The notes under the pieces were generated by a model that saw only the letters and a list, made by a program, of their open reading frames with translations, ran no database searches and was not told the origin of the DNA. A stretch of DNA of 64,000 bases from an uncultured Bacteroidales bacterium (GTDB taxonomy: Bacteria; Bacteroidota; Bacteroidia; Bacteroidales; UBA932), in assembly GCA_900316045.1 (NCBI GenBank), contig ONBM01000002.1:1-64000 (forward strand). The letters run 5' to 3'. Shown piece by piece: positions 54,011 to 62,535 of the stretch. The stretch's first letter is position 1, and every line of letters starts with the position of its first letter. The position numbers and the translations under genes are program-made.

Positions 54011-56011
54011 TTAGCTTTCCCAACCCGGGTTCTGGTCGCAAGAAGGGAGCTTGCGGATTTCGCTCAGTGGAATAGGAAGCAGGTAGAGTTTCTTATGAAC
54101 CAGGCGAGCTCCGATTCTGGAAGTATTCGGAACTGTTCTTTGATAGAAATTCTCCTTAGAGCCATCCACGTTCATTCCCATGATTGTTTCATTCTCTGTT
54201 TCCTCGTAAATTCCCCACCTGCGGACGTCGAAGTAACGCAGCCCTTCGTGCAGGAATTCCTTCATTCTTTCGATTTCAAGGATTTTCTGGAAGGTTTCCT
54301 CGTCTGCAAGATCATTATTGCTGATTCCCGGCATCCCGGAACGGTGGCGCACGAGGTTAAACGCCGACTTTATCTCATTCAGGTCCCGCGACACCGAATA
54401 AGTCTCGTCGCCGAGCTTTATCTCATAAGCCTTTGTCAGATGATTGAGACTCTCGGCATACATGAGCAGTATGTCAGCGTACCTTATGATAGGATAGCCT
54501 TTATCCATTCTCCTGGCGTTATCTCCGTCCCAGGCATCATTAGGATGAATGTATTTCACAATGACATAGCCCGTAGGGCTGTAGTCCGTCGCAGAATTCT
54601 GCTTTCCGTTAGGGGAGTCATAGTAATATGTCACCGTCTGGTTGTACTTCCCAGACATGGTGGTGGAAGACATCGGCCAAAATCTCTCCGAAAACCCTAC
54701 GCAGGCATAGAAACGCATCTCCCTGTTGTCGTACATGTTATAGACGCCGGCATTGAGCCTGTAGCCCGAGAAAGACTTCTGCTCGTTGGTGAAACCCGAT
54801 TCCGAGTACGGATAGGCTTCGCTGGAATTGTCTATGGAGCGTCCGTCGTACATGGAATAGCTATCCACTATTTTCTGCGTAAGGGCCATTCCTCCCCATC
54901 CTCCGAAGCTGATAGGGAAACTCATCCGGGTATTGTCAACAAGGGACTGGCTTTTCCTTCCCCAGACATATTCAGGATTGGTGGCTATCACCGCCTCCCC
55001 CGTGAACTGCTCCGAATACGACCTCAGGTGGTCGATCCCTGCAGCTCCCACAGGATAAGGCTCGTAAAAGTCCGGATCGGAAGTCACGCCCTCAGGCAAA
55101 GGCGGAGTCTGCGTATCTTCCTGCACGGTAAAGAGGCTATACATCGGAGCCCCGTTCCTTTTCATGTCCATCACTCTCTTGCAAGCAGCAGCGGCAATAG
55201 CCCAGCGCTCTTCGTCATATTCATCGGTGGTGACGTATTTTACTCGGTCTGTTTTCCTGTACCAATTGCCAAAGCACCTTCTGGCTGCTTCTCCTCCATT
55301 CCATAGAGGGCTGGCGTAATAAGTTCTGATCCTTGCGATCAGTCCGTATGCGGCTCCCTTTGTTGGCCTTCCGAATTCCATAAGAGGATAGGTTTCAGGA
55401 AGATATTTAGCTGCCTCCTCAAGCTCGCTGCAGATATATTCCACAGTCTCTTCATTCGTGGCTCGAGCCCTGTCATATTCTCCCAGATCAAGGTTAGAAG
55501 GTATTTCCTCGTCCCCTACCAAGATTACCGGCCCATACGCAAGCCAAAGCTTATAGTAAGCATAGGCACGAATGAACCTGTTCAGGGAAAGAAGTTCAGC
55601 CCTGTCCTGAGCGGTGAGATCTTTAGCTTCATCTATCCTTGCGAACACAGTATTCGCTCTTCTGATGCACTGGTAGCTTGTCGTCCACACGTTGGAGAAG
55701 GAGTATGGGCTGCTGGCAGAGATTTCTCCGAGAACAAGCCTCATTCCATTGTAGCCATGCTGAGTGCCGTACATAGTAAAGGCCTCGTCTGTCGCAAGAG
55801 GTCCGGGAAAATCAGAATCCTGATAGAGAGAGCCTTCGTCACGCAGATCCCCTGTCATGCCCCAGATATATGCCTGGACATTCCTCTTGTTGGCGAATAC
55901 TTCGTCAATCTTTATCTCGTCGGAGAAATAGTCATCTATGCTCAGATAGTTGCAGGAAGCAAATCCGGCCGACAAGATCGAGGCTAAAATAACGTATGAT
56001 ATTCTTTTCAT
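54011..56011 (-). CDS. SusD/RagB-family surface glycan-binding lipoprotein (PUL 3)
   Basis: A 666-residue lipoprotein with lipobox GFASC (Cys20) and SusD features: ELLSLNRFIRAYAYYKLWLAYG (about 140) and ILEIERMKEFLHEGLRYFDVRRW near the end. It lies 13 bases after susC. It is somewhat longer than average but otherwise normal. Confidence 0.95.
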   Translation of the reverse strand: MKRISYVILASILSAGFASCNYLSIDDYFSDEIKIDEVFANKRNVQAYIWGMTGDLRDEGSLYQDSDFPGPLATDEAFTMYGTQHGYNGMRLVLGEISASSPYSFSNVWTTSYQCIRRANTVFARIDEAKDLTAQDRAELLSLNRFIRAYAYYKLWLAYGPVILVGDEEIPSNLDLGEYDRARATNEETVEYICSELEEAAKYLPETYPLMEFGRPTKGAAYGLIARIRTYYASPLWNGGEAARRCFGNWYRKTDRVKYVTTDEYDEERWAIAAAACKRVMDMKRNGAPMYSLFTVQEDTQTPPLPEGVTSDPDFYEPYPVGAAGIDHLRSYSEQFTGEAVIATNPEYVWGRKSQSLVDNTRMSFPISFGGWGGMALTQKIVDSYSMYDGRSIDNSSEAYPYSESGFTNEQKSFSGYRLNAGVYNMYDNREMRFYACVGFSERFWPMSSTTMSGKYNQTVTYYYDSPNGKQNSATDYSPTGYVIVKYIHPNDAWDGDNARRMDKGYPIIRYADILLMYAESLNHLTKAYEIKLGDETYSVSRDLNEIKSAFNLVRHRSGMPGISNNDLADEETFQKILEIERMKEFLHEGLRYFDVRRWGIYEETENETIMGMNVDGSKENFYQRTVPNTSRIGARLVHKKLYLLPIPLSEIRKLPSCDQNPGWES

Positions 56012-56024
56012 GTTCGTGATTTTT

Positions 56025-59000
56025 TTAGAAGTGCAGATAAACCTGGAATGTAAAAGTGACAGGTATTGGATAAGCCCGGCCGCTGTATTGAGCCTGCTCA
56101 GGATCGAAGAGCTTCACAGGTGACCATACGGCCAAGTTATTTCCCACCAGCTGCAGGTCAGCAGACTGGAGTCCGATCTTTTTCATGAATTTCGCCGACC
56201 AGTTGTAATTGATGGTAATTTCTTGAAGTCTCAAGTACCTTCCATTTCCTTTCCAGAACGTTGAAGTCTGGGTGTTGTTCGAACTGCTTCCATAGGTCAT
56301 GCGTGGATAAATCGCATCTGGATTCTCAGCCTGCTCGAGCGGAATCCCATGCTTTTCGGCATAATCTTTAGGAATCCATCTGTTCTTGTATTCCATGGCT
56401 TGCGCAAGCACGTTTCCGAGCCTTCCGGAAGCAAAAGGAATGTAGCCCGCTCCGCCATAGAAGAAATCTGAATTTCCGGTTCCCTTGAAGAGCACCCCGA
56501 TGCTGAGCTTTTTGTACTGAAACTCGCCGCCGAAGCCGTACATCAGGATAGGAACGATCGCCCCTGACGATGACAGCCCGTAAGCGATAGGCACTCGGTC
56601 GTCGGAATCTATGCGGCCATCTCCATTTACGTCGCGATACTTGATGTCTCCCGGCCTGTATTCACCGAACGTCTGCACCGGGCTTGTATCTATGTCTTGC
56701 TGATCTTTGAACAAGCCAAGGGCGTAATAACCCCTTACGACTCCGTAAGGATAACCTGAGCGCTCCTGATAAGGATAGGCAGGATTCGACTCCTCCCAAT
56801 TCTTGACATCATTCTTAGAGTATGTGAAATTGGCCCTGAGGGTGAGGTTCATGTCGCTTCCAATCTTCTGCTTGAATGAAACATTGCCATCAGCGCCGTA
56901 TGAACGCATCTTACCGATGTTGGAGTAAGGCCTGGACATGAGCCCGACATAGAGAGGAACTTGCTGGCGTTCCTGGAATATTCCGTCACGCACGTCATTG
57001 AAAAAGTCCAGGACGAAATCCACCTTATCGACGAAAAGCGTTCCCTCGAATCCGAGGTCGAACTTAGTCGCCACCTCCCATTTGAGGTTGTCGGCTCCTG
57101 TGTACGTTTCCCAAAGAGTTTCCGCAGAGGCCGATCCCCAAGGGGAAGTCGAACCTCGATTGACGATTGTAAGGTAAGGGAATCTCTTGGATGAAATCCG
57201 GTCGTTCCCGACCGTTCCGTAAGAAGCCCTGACCTTGAAGAAATTCAGCCAAGGCAGATTGTCCTTCATGAACTTATATTGGGTAGGCACCCAGCCGACA
57301 GCCACGGAAGGGAAGAATCCGAAACGCCTGCCTTTCTGGAAGTTCTCCGATCCGGTGTATCCGAAGTTCAGGTCTATCAGATAGGTGTCAGAGTAGCCGT
57401 AAGTCAGCCGGCTGGATATTCCCTGATATCTCTTTGGGATGGAGCTCATGTTGCTGACGCTCTCGCTGGAATACTTATCATCGGACATATAGTAGTAGAC
57501 AAGGCCAGAAACCCTGTGGTCTTTGCCGAACAGACGATCATAATTAAGAGTGGACTCGAAGTGATATTTCCTATAATTATTAGTAGCCTTATTGTAAGAA
57601 GCAGCTTGCTCGCTAACCCTCTTGATCGTCACCAGTTCTCCGGTAGATGTCCTGCTCACCGCCTCGTAAAGCTCCGGCTGGACATGGCGGCTCTCGCTGA
57701 ACCATGAAGTGTAATCGAAAGCACCCTGCGCGCGAATCCTAAGTCCCTTGGTGATCATGCCCAGGTCTTGTTCAAGAGCGACTGTCGTCTTGGACTGGAA
57801 CTCTGTGTCCAAACGTTTTCCCAAACGGTTGATCATAACGTAAGGGGAAGTCTGCGCACCCTGTCCTACGCCCGGCAGCTGTCCATTGGAATATACAGTG
57901 GGAAGTCGGAGCGGATGAATATTTGCCTGGGCTGACCAGATGTAATCTGTGTTTGCGACGCCAGGATTCCTGTTCACGGCCAGGTGACCCGTGCTACCGA
58001 AATAAAGCTTGGTAGTCGGAGTCAGGTTCATGTCAATGTTGGAGCGGAATCCGTATGTATCGTAACCGACGTTCTGGGCGTAAGGGCTGGAATGGTCCAC
58101 TTTATAAGCCGCATCTTCCTGATTGACAGACAAAGACAGGAAATATTTCGCTGCCTTGGCTCCTCCTTGCGCACTCACATAGTAGGCCCTCTTCCATGAA
58201 TTATTCTTCACGATTTCCTTCTGCCAGTTCACGTCTGGATAGAGATCGGGATCCAGATTATTGCGGATAATGTCCATCTCGACGTTGGAATACAGCGGCT
58301 CTTCTCCGCGCACCTCTCTGGCTTCATTCGCAAGAGTTGCATAATCGTATGCACCCACATAATCAGGAAGCCTCCGAAGGTGAGACAAAGTAGTTGAAAC
58401 CCTGCCAGTGATGCGTACTTTGTCCGTGCTGCCTCGTTTCGTAGTGATAAGCACGACTCCGTTGGCACCCCTGACGCCATAAACTGCGGTGGCAGATGCA
58501 TCTTTCAGGACGGAGAAATTCTCGATGTCCGAAGGGTCTATCGAGTTGATGTCGCCTTCCAGCCCGTCAATCAGCACAAGGGCAGAAGAATTAGCTCCGA
58601 ATGTCCCTATGCCTCGAATCCAGAACTCGGCAATGTTTTTGCCTGGCTCTCCGCTGGTCAGAGAAGAAATGACGCCAGCGACTCTGCCCCCGAGGAGGTT
58701 ACTGATGGATGTCGTAGGCTGATCAAGCAGTTTCGCGTCAATGGATGTCACTGCAGCCAGGTTAGATATCTTCCTCTGGGTGGTACCGAGGGCCGTGATG
58801 ACGACCTGGTCAAGTTCCTGAGTCGTTTCCGTGAACGTTATGCTAATTTTCGTGTCTTCCTTGACGACGATATATTCAATGTCCTTGAACCCCATCATCT
58901 GGAAAATAAGCTTGTCGCCTTTCTGAGCCTTGATGGAAAAATGCCCTTTGTCGTCAGTCATCGTTCCCACTGTAGAACCTTGGACTATTACGGCGACTCC

Positions 59001-59117
59001 CGGCAGTGGGCCATCCTGGTCATAAACCGTTCCTGCCAGCCTGTAAGTCTGGGCATGGGCTTGAAAAGATCCTATCATCAATATGATAGAAATCAGGAAA
59101 TATAACTGTTTCTTCAT
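56025..59117 (-). CDS. SusC-family TonB-dependent outer-membrane transporter (PUL 3)
   Basis: A 1030-residue transporter with signal peptide ending QAHAQ, a carboxypeptidase-regulatory-like domain (about 27-100), plug from QVVITALGTTQRKISN and SusC signature DASATAVYGVRGANGVVLIT. The last residue is Phe (QVYLHF), typical of barrels. It lies 11 bases after the IPT/NHL gene in one operon. Confidence 0.96.
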   Translation of the reverse strand: MKKQLYFLISIILMIGSFQAHAQTYRLAGTVYDQDGPLPGVAVIVQGSTVGTMTDDKGHFSIKAQKGDKLIFQMMGFKDIEYIVVKEDTKISITFTETTQELDQVVITALGTTQRKISNLAAVTSIDAKLLDQPTTSISNLLGGRVAGVISSLTSGEPGKNIAEFWIRGIGTFGANSSALVLIDGLEGDINSIDPSDIENFSVLKDASATAVYGVRGANGVVLITTKRGSTDKVRITGRVSTTLSHLRRLPDYVGAYDYATLANEAREVRGEEPLYSNVEMDIIRNNLDPDLYPDVNWQKEIVKNNSWKRAYYVSAQGGAKAAKYFLSLSVNQEDAAYKVDHSSPYAQNVGYDTYGFRSNIDMNLTPTTKLYFGSTGHLAVNRNPGVANTDYIWSAQANIHPLRLPTVYSNGQLPGVGQGAQTSPYVMINRLGKRLDTEFQSKTTVALEQDLGMITKGLRIRAQGAFDYTSWFSESRHVQPELYEAVSRTSTGELVTIKRVSEQAASYNKATNNYRKYHFESTLNYDRLFGKDHRVSGLVYYYMSDDKYSSESVSNMSSIPKRYQGISSRLTYGYSDTYLIDLNFGYTGSENFQKGRRFGFFPSVAVGWVPTQYKFMKDNLPWLNFFKVRASYGTVGNDRISSKRFPYLTIVNRGSTSPWGSASAETLWETYTGADNLKWEVATKFDLGFEGTLFVDKVDFVLDFFNDVRDGIFQERQQVPLYVGLMSRPYSNIGKMRSYGADGNVSFKQKIGSDMNLTLRANFTYSKNDVKNWEESNPAYPYQERSGYPYGVVRGYYALGLFKDQQDIDTSPVQTFGEYRPGDIKYRDVNGDGRIDSDDRVPIAYGLSSSGAIVPILMYGFGGEFQYKKLSIGVLFKGTGNSDFFYGGAGYIPFASGRLGNVLAQAMEYKNRWIPKDYAEKHGIPLEQAENPDAIYPRMTYGSSSNNTQTSTFWKGNGRYLRLQEITINYNWSAKFMKKIGLQSADLQLVGNNLAVWSPVKLFDPEQAQYSGRAYPIPVTFTFQVYLHF

Positions 59118-59128
59118 TAGAATAATCT

Positions 59129-60460
59129 TTAGTTGATGGATAGTTTGCGGACTCTCCTGTTGCCGAAGTCAGCCACGTAGACAGAACCGTCTTTGCTAAT
59201 TCCGATACCTCTTGGAGACTTGAAGAGAGCCTCTTCTTTTGTGCCGTCTTTCCAGCCTGACTTTCCGGGAACTCCCAGCACTGTCTCCACCTGGTTCTCC
59301 GGGGTTATCCTCCTGATGCAGTGGTTATCGCAGTCGGCGACGTAGATGTTGCCGTCATTATCGCTGAAAAGCTGAGCCGGGCAATTGAACCGAGCCTCGG
59401 CAATCTTGCCGTCCCTGTGGCCGGTGATGCCGCTCGACAGTTTCTCCATCTCCGGCTTGTCTTTGTTAAGGTCTACCTTCGCAATGGAATTGGCCATGCC
59501 TGTCATATTGCTCCAGCAAGCCACGTAAAGCACGTTAGGGTCTGTTGGCCGGAACGTAAGGCCGAAAGAATCTCCGTTAGGAGTGTCGCAGACAACCTCT
59601 GCCTCATAAGTCACAGGATTGATTTTCACTACCTGGCCGTAATAGAAACGCGTGTAAATGAATCCGTCGTAAGGATTCACCACGAAAGTGTGCTTATAGC
59701 CGTTCGCAGGACGGCCTGCAGAACTCTTCGACCAGTCGATCTTTGCGCCGAAGTCCCGGACTCTCAGACCCCACATCTCCTTCGGATCCATCTCGACGAA
59801 CATCCCGACTGTAGTCTCGGTAGGAGCCATGACCTTCTGAGTGACAGGATCGACGCAAGGCACGTTCGCATAGTACTGAGTCGAAATCGTCACCAGTTCA
59901 TTCGTCTTGAAATCAATCCTGGCAATGCCATTGACGTCCCCTCCATCTCCGTTTGAGCTGCTGTGGTCTACTACGAACACGTTTTCGCTGCTGTCCACGC
60001 AGCAATAATAAGGAGAAACTTGCGCCTCGCTCAGGTCTCCGGCTTTATAGATGCCGGTGCCGTTGCCACAGACCGTGGTCACAGTGGTAGAAACCGTGTA
60101 AGCAAATGTTTCTTCGTAGGAAAGAGAGTCCTTGCCGTTCGACACGGAAATGACGCAAGTATCACCGGGGAGTCGCGGAGCCTGGACGTACAATTCCGTG
60201 CCATCGCGGCTGACCCCGATTACAGGTGCTTTTCTCTGATTAAAATAAACCCGCATCTGGGAAGGGTCACCGAAACCTTTCCCTTGCAGGATGACCTTCT
60301 CTTGATACTTCCCGTAATTAGGGTGGAATGACGTGAGCGTCAGAGACTCATTCGATGAGGAGCCTCCTTTCTTGTCATCATCATTGCATCCTACGCATAA
60401 TGCAAGCGCACATGCCAAGATACAGGTCGATTTGGTAGAAAAACGAAAAATAGTTACCAT
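59129..60460 (-). CDS. IPT/TIG + NHL-repeat lipoprotein, first gene of the PUL 3 operon
   Basis: A 443-residue lipoprotein with lipobox LCVGC (Cys25). An IPT/TIG Ig-like domain covers about 40-125 (SFHPNYGKYQEKVILQGKGF, the typical GFG signature). A beta-propeller of NHL-like repeats follows (IYVADCDNHCIRRITPENQV, VYVADFGNRRVRKLSIN). Such proteins occur with SusCD in Bacteroidota and may bind glycan at the surface. The operon promoter is directly upstream. Confidence 0.87.
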   Translation of the reverse strand: MVTIFRFSTKSTCILACALALCVGCNDDDKKGGSSSNESLTLTSFHPNYGKYQEKVILQGKGFGDPSQMRVYFNQRKAPVIGVSRDGTELYVQAPRLPGDTCVISVSNGKDSLSYEETFAYTVSTTVTTVCGNGTGIYKAGDLSEAQVSPYYCCVDSSENVFVVDHSSSNGDGGDVNGIARIDFKTNELVTISTQYYANVPCVDPVTQKVMAPTETTVGMFVEMDPKEMWGLRVRDFGAKIDWSKSSAGRPANGYKHTFVVNPYDGFIYTRFYYGQVVKINPVTYEAEVVCDTPNGDSFGLTFRPTDPNVLYVACWSNMTGMANSIAKVDLNKDKPEMEKLSSGITGHRDGKIAEARFNCPAQLFSDNDGNIYVADCDNHCIRRITPENQVETVLGVPGKSGWKDGTKEEALFKSPRGIGISKDGSVYVADFGNRRVRKLSIN

Positions 60461-60534
60461 TGGTTAAAAAATTAGTGGTGTCATTAATATTTTTATGTGG
60501 TTCTACTAATGTAATATACGCCATTCATTGCCTC

Positions 60535-60564
60535 CAAAGATAACACTTTCCCCCGATTTCCCAA
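60535..60564 (-). promoter_or_regulatory. promoter of the PUL 3 operon
   Basis: On the minus strand TTG (60562-60564) and TATCTTTG (60535-60542) are 19 bases apart. The leader to the ATG at 60460 is about 68 bases. Confidence 0.8.
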
Positions 60565-60598
60565 AAACGTTTTTAGAATTAGCTCTACGCATGAAGAT

Positions 60599-60662
60599 CC
60601 CTCACAGGAATACAACCCCCCGAAACTGCAAAGCATGCAGCTTCTTAGCATTCCTGTGAGGG
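60599..60662. repeat. long inverted repeat between the GH127 gene and the PUL 3 promoter
   Basis: A perfect 13-base inverted repeat CCCTCACAGGAAT / ATTCCTGTGAGGG encloses 38 bases, which contain a smaller CTGCA/TGCAG palindrome. It may terminate the GH127 transcript before the PUL 3 promoter. Its build resembles the CTCAC/GTGAG hairpin units at 31521. Confidence 0.65.
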
Positions 60663-60684
60663 TGCCTAGCTTGGACTGCGGTTG

Positions 60685-62523
60685 CTACTCTGAATACGGA
60701 ACCCAGACCTTCATCTTGCCGGCGGTGCGGTTGTCCCAGGCATAATATGGAATGAAATTCAGCACCTGATCGCCGTTCACAGCCTTTATAGTCTCGACTC
60801 CGCAGAGCAGGTCTGGTTGGAAGGTCGCCTCGAAAGCAGCCGAAGGCGAAATATTCAGTTCATCAAAGCCTTCAGGATTGTCCGCCTCTTCCATGCAGTA
60901 CACCAGCGGTCCTCGCTGAATAGCACGCAAGCCCTCGTCTTCCTTCACCCTAGGATCAGCGGCAATGACTTCTACCGGCATATTCATGGAAAGCTCTATT
61001 ACGTCGCCGTCTTTCCACTTCCTGTCCAGCACGGCATATCCCTTGTCCATGACAGGCTCTGCCTTCTTGCCATTAACCGATATGGAATATTCCTTGCACC
61101 ATCCCGGGATGCGCAGTTTCAGTGCTTTCTTCAGCTTCCCGCCAACTGTGATCTTAACATCCCCTTCCCAAGGATAGCGGGTTTCCTGAGTGAGCGTGAG
61201 GCCTTTTTCAACGTCAGCCTCGCCCCCGATGTAAAGGTTCACCCAGACTGCGTCGCCGGAAGTGCCGTAGATGTAGTTCCCGATGGAAGGCAGGAAGCGG
61301 CAGATCTGGCTAGGGCAGCAGGCGCATCCGTACCATTCCTGCCGATGATGGTCGCCATTCGATGCCAAAGGATTCACATAGAAGAAATGATCACCGGCAA
61401 GGGATATTCCTGCCAGAGCTCCATTGTACATGGACCTTTCCAGCACGTCAACATATTTCGAATCCCCCGTCATCTGATTCATCCTCCAGTTCCACAGCAC
61501 CATCCCGACCGAGGCGCAAGTCTCGCAATAGGCAGTGAGATTCGGCAAGCTGTAATCTTCCGTGAAGCCCTCATTGTGGGCAGACTGGCCGATGCCGCCG
61601 GTTATGTACATATTCCTCAGCGCCACGTCATCCCACAGGCGGTTCAATGCACCGATATAGCCTTGGTCGTGAGTGTAGGATGCCACGTCTGCCATGCCGC
61701 AATAAAGGTACATGGCACGCACGGCATGCCCTGCGATGTCCGTCATCTGGGTGACAGGCTTTTCGTCCTGGTAATATAGCGGATTCCATTTCCGTCCATC
61801 GCCGTGGCTGCCAAAGCCGTGTCCCCTCTCGTTCAGAAGCCAGTTCGAGAACTCCAGATATTTCTTTTCGCCCGTGACCTGGTAGAGCTTCACTAAAGCC
61901 AGCTCGATTTCTTCGTGGCCTGGCACCCAATCTCGCTTTCCGGAGCCAAACACGCTCATCATGTGGTCTGCCATGCGGATCGCCACATCCAGGAACTTGC
62001 GCTTCCCCGTGGCCTTGTAATATGCCACCGCGGCTTCGGTCATGTGCCCTGCGCAGTACATCTCATGTTTGTCCATGTCGGTCCAGCGTTTGTCCAGGCC
62101 GGTTAGGGTGTAATATGTATTAATATAGCCATCCGGCTGCTGCGCCGCTGCGAATTTGTCTATCCATTCGTCGCATTTTGCTTCCAGCTCCGGATCCGGA
62201 TGGTTTATCAGCGAATACGCCATGCCTTCCAGCGCTTTATAAACATCGGAATCATCGAAGAATATTCCGGAGTGTTCTCCTTCGCTTTTGGCTGCATTCT
62301 CGAAGTTACGTATGCGGCCTGTCTTGTTCTCGATCTGGTCTATGCAGACCTTCAGCGTAGTGCTCTTGTGCTTGTCCAGCCTAGGCGACCAGAACTCGTC
62401 CTGAATCTTCACTTGCGAAAAGTCCACCGGAGTAACTGTCTTCAGCTGCCCCTCGCCAGAGCCGCCCTGCGCACATCCAGCCAGCAGCAATAAAGAAATG
62501 ATTGCGTAATGTCGTTGCTTCAT
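60685..62523 (-). CDS. GH127 beta-L-arabinofuranosidase, lipoprotein
   Basis: A 612-residue enzyme with lipobox LLAGC (Cys17), likely anchored in the envelope. The (alpha/alpha)6 catalytic domain has the Cys/Zn site known from HypBA1 of the family: Glu334 and Cys336 (AYCETCASVG) plus Cys402 and Cys403 (GCACCPSQ), with Glu318 (HNEGFTEDYSLP) as the likely acid/base. Beta-sandwich domains follow. It releases terminal beta-L-arabinofuranose, for example from extensin or arabinogalactan-type chains. It lies 12 bases downstream of the second GH127-type gene on the same strand. Confidence 0.92.
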   Translation of the reverse strand: MKQRHYAIISLLLLAGCAQGGSGEGQLKTVTPVDFSQVKIQDEFWSPRLDKHKSTTLKVCIDQIENKTGRIRNFENAAKSEGEHSGIFFDDSDVYKALEGMAYSLINHPDPELEAKCDEWIDKFAAAQQPDGYINTYYTLTGLDKRWTDMDKHEMYCAGHMTEAAVAYYKATGKRKFLDVAIRMADHMMSVFGSGKRDWVPGHEEIELALVKLYQVTGEKKYLEFSNWLLNERGHGFGSHGDGRKWNPLYYQDEKPVTQMTDIAGHAVRAMYLYCGMADVASYTHDQGYIGALNRLWDDVALRNMYITGGIGQSAHNEGFTEDYSLPNLTAYCETCASVGMVLWNWRMNQMTGDSKYVDVLERSMYNGALAGISLAGDHFFYVNPLASNGDHHRQEWYGCACCPSQICRFLPSIGNYIYGTSGDAVWVNLYIGGEADVEKGLTLTQETRYPWEGDVKITVGGKLKKALKLRIPGWCKEYSISVNGKKAEPVMDKGYAVLDRKWKDGDVIELSMNMPVEVIAADPRVKEDEGLRAIQRGPLVYCMEEADNPEGFDELNISPSAAFEATFQPDLLCGVETIKAVNGDQVLNFIPYYAWDNRTAGKMKVWVPYSE

Positions 62524-62535
62524 ATTCCTGAAAAT

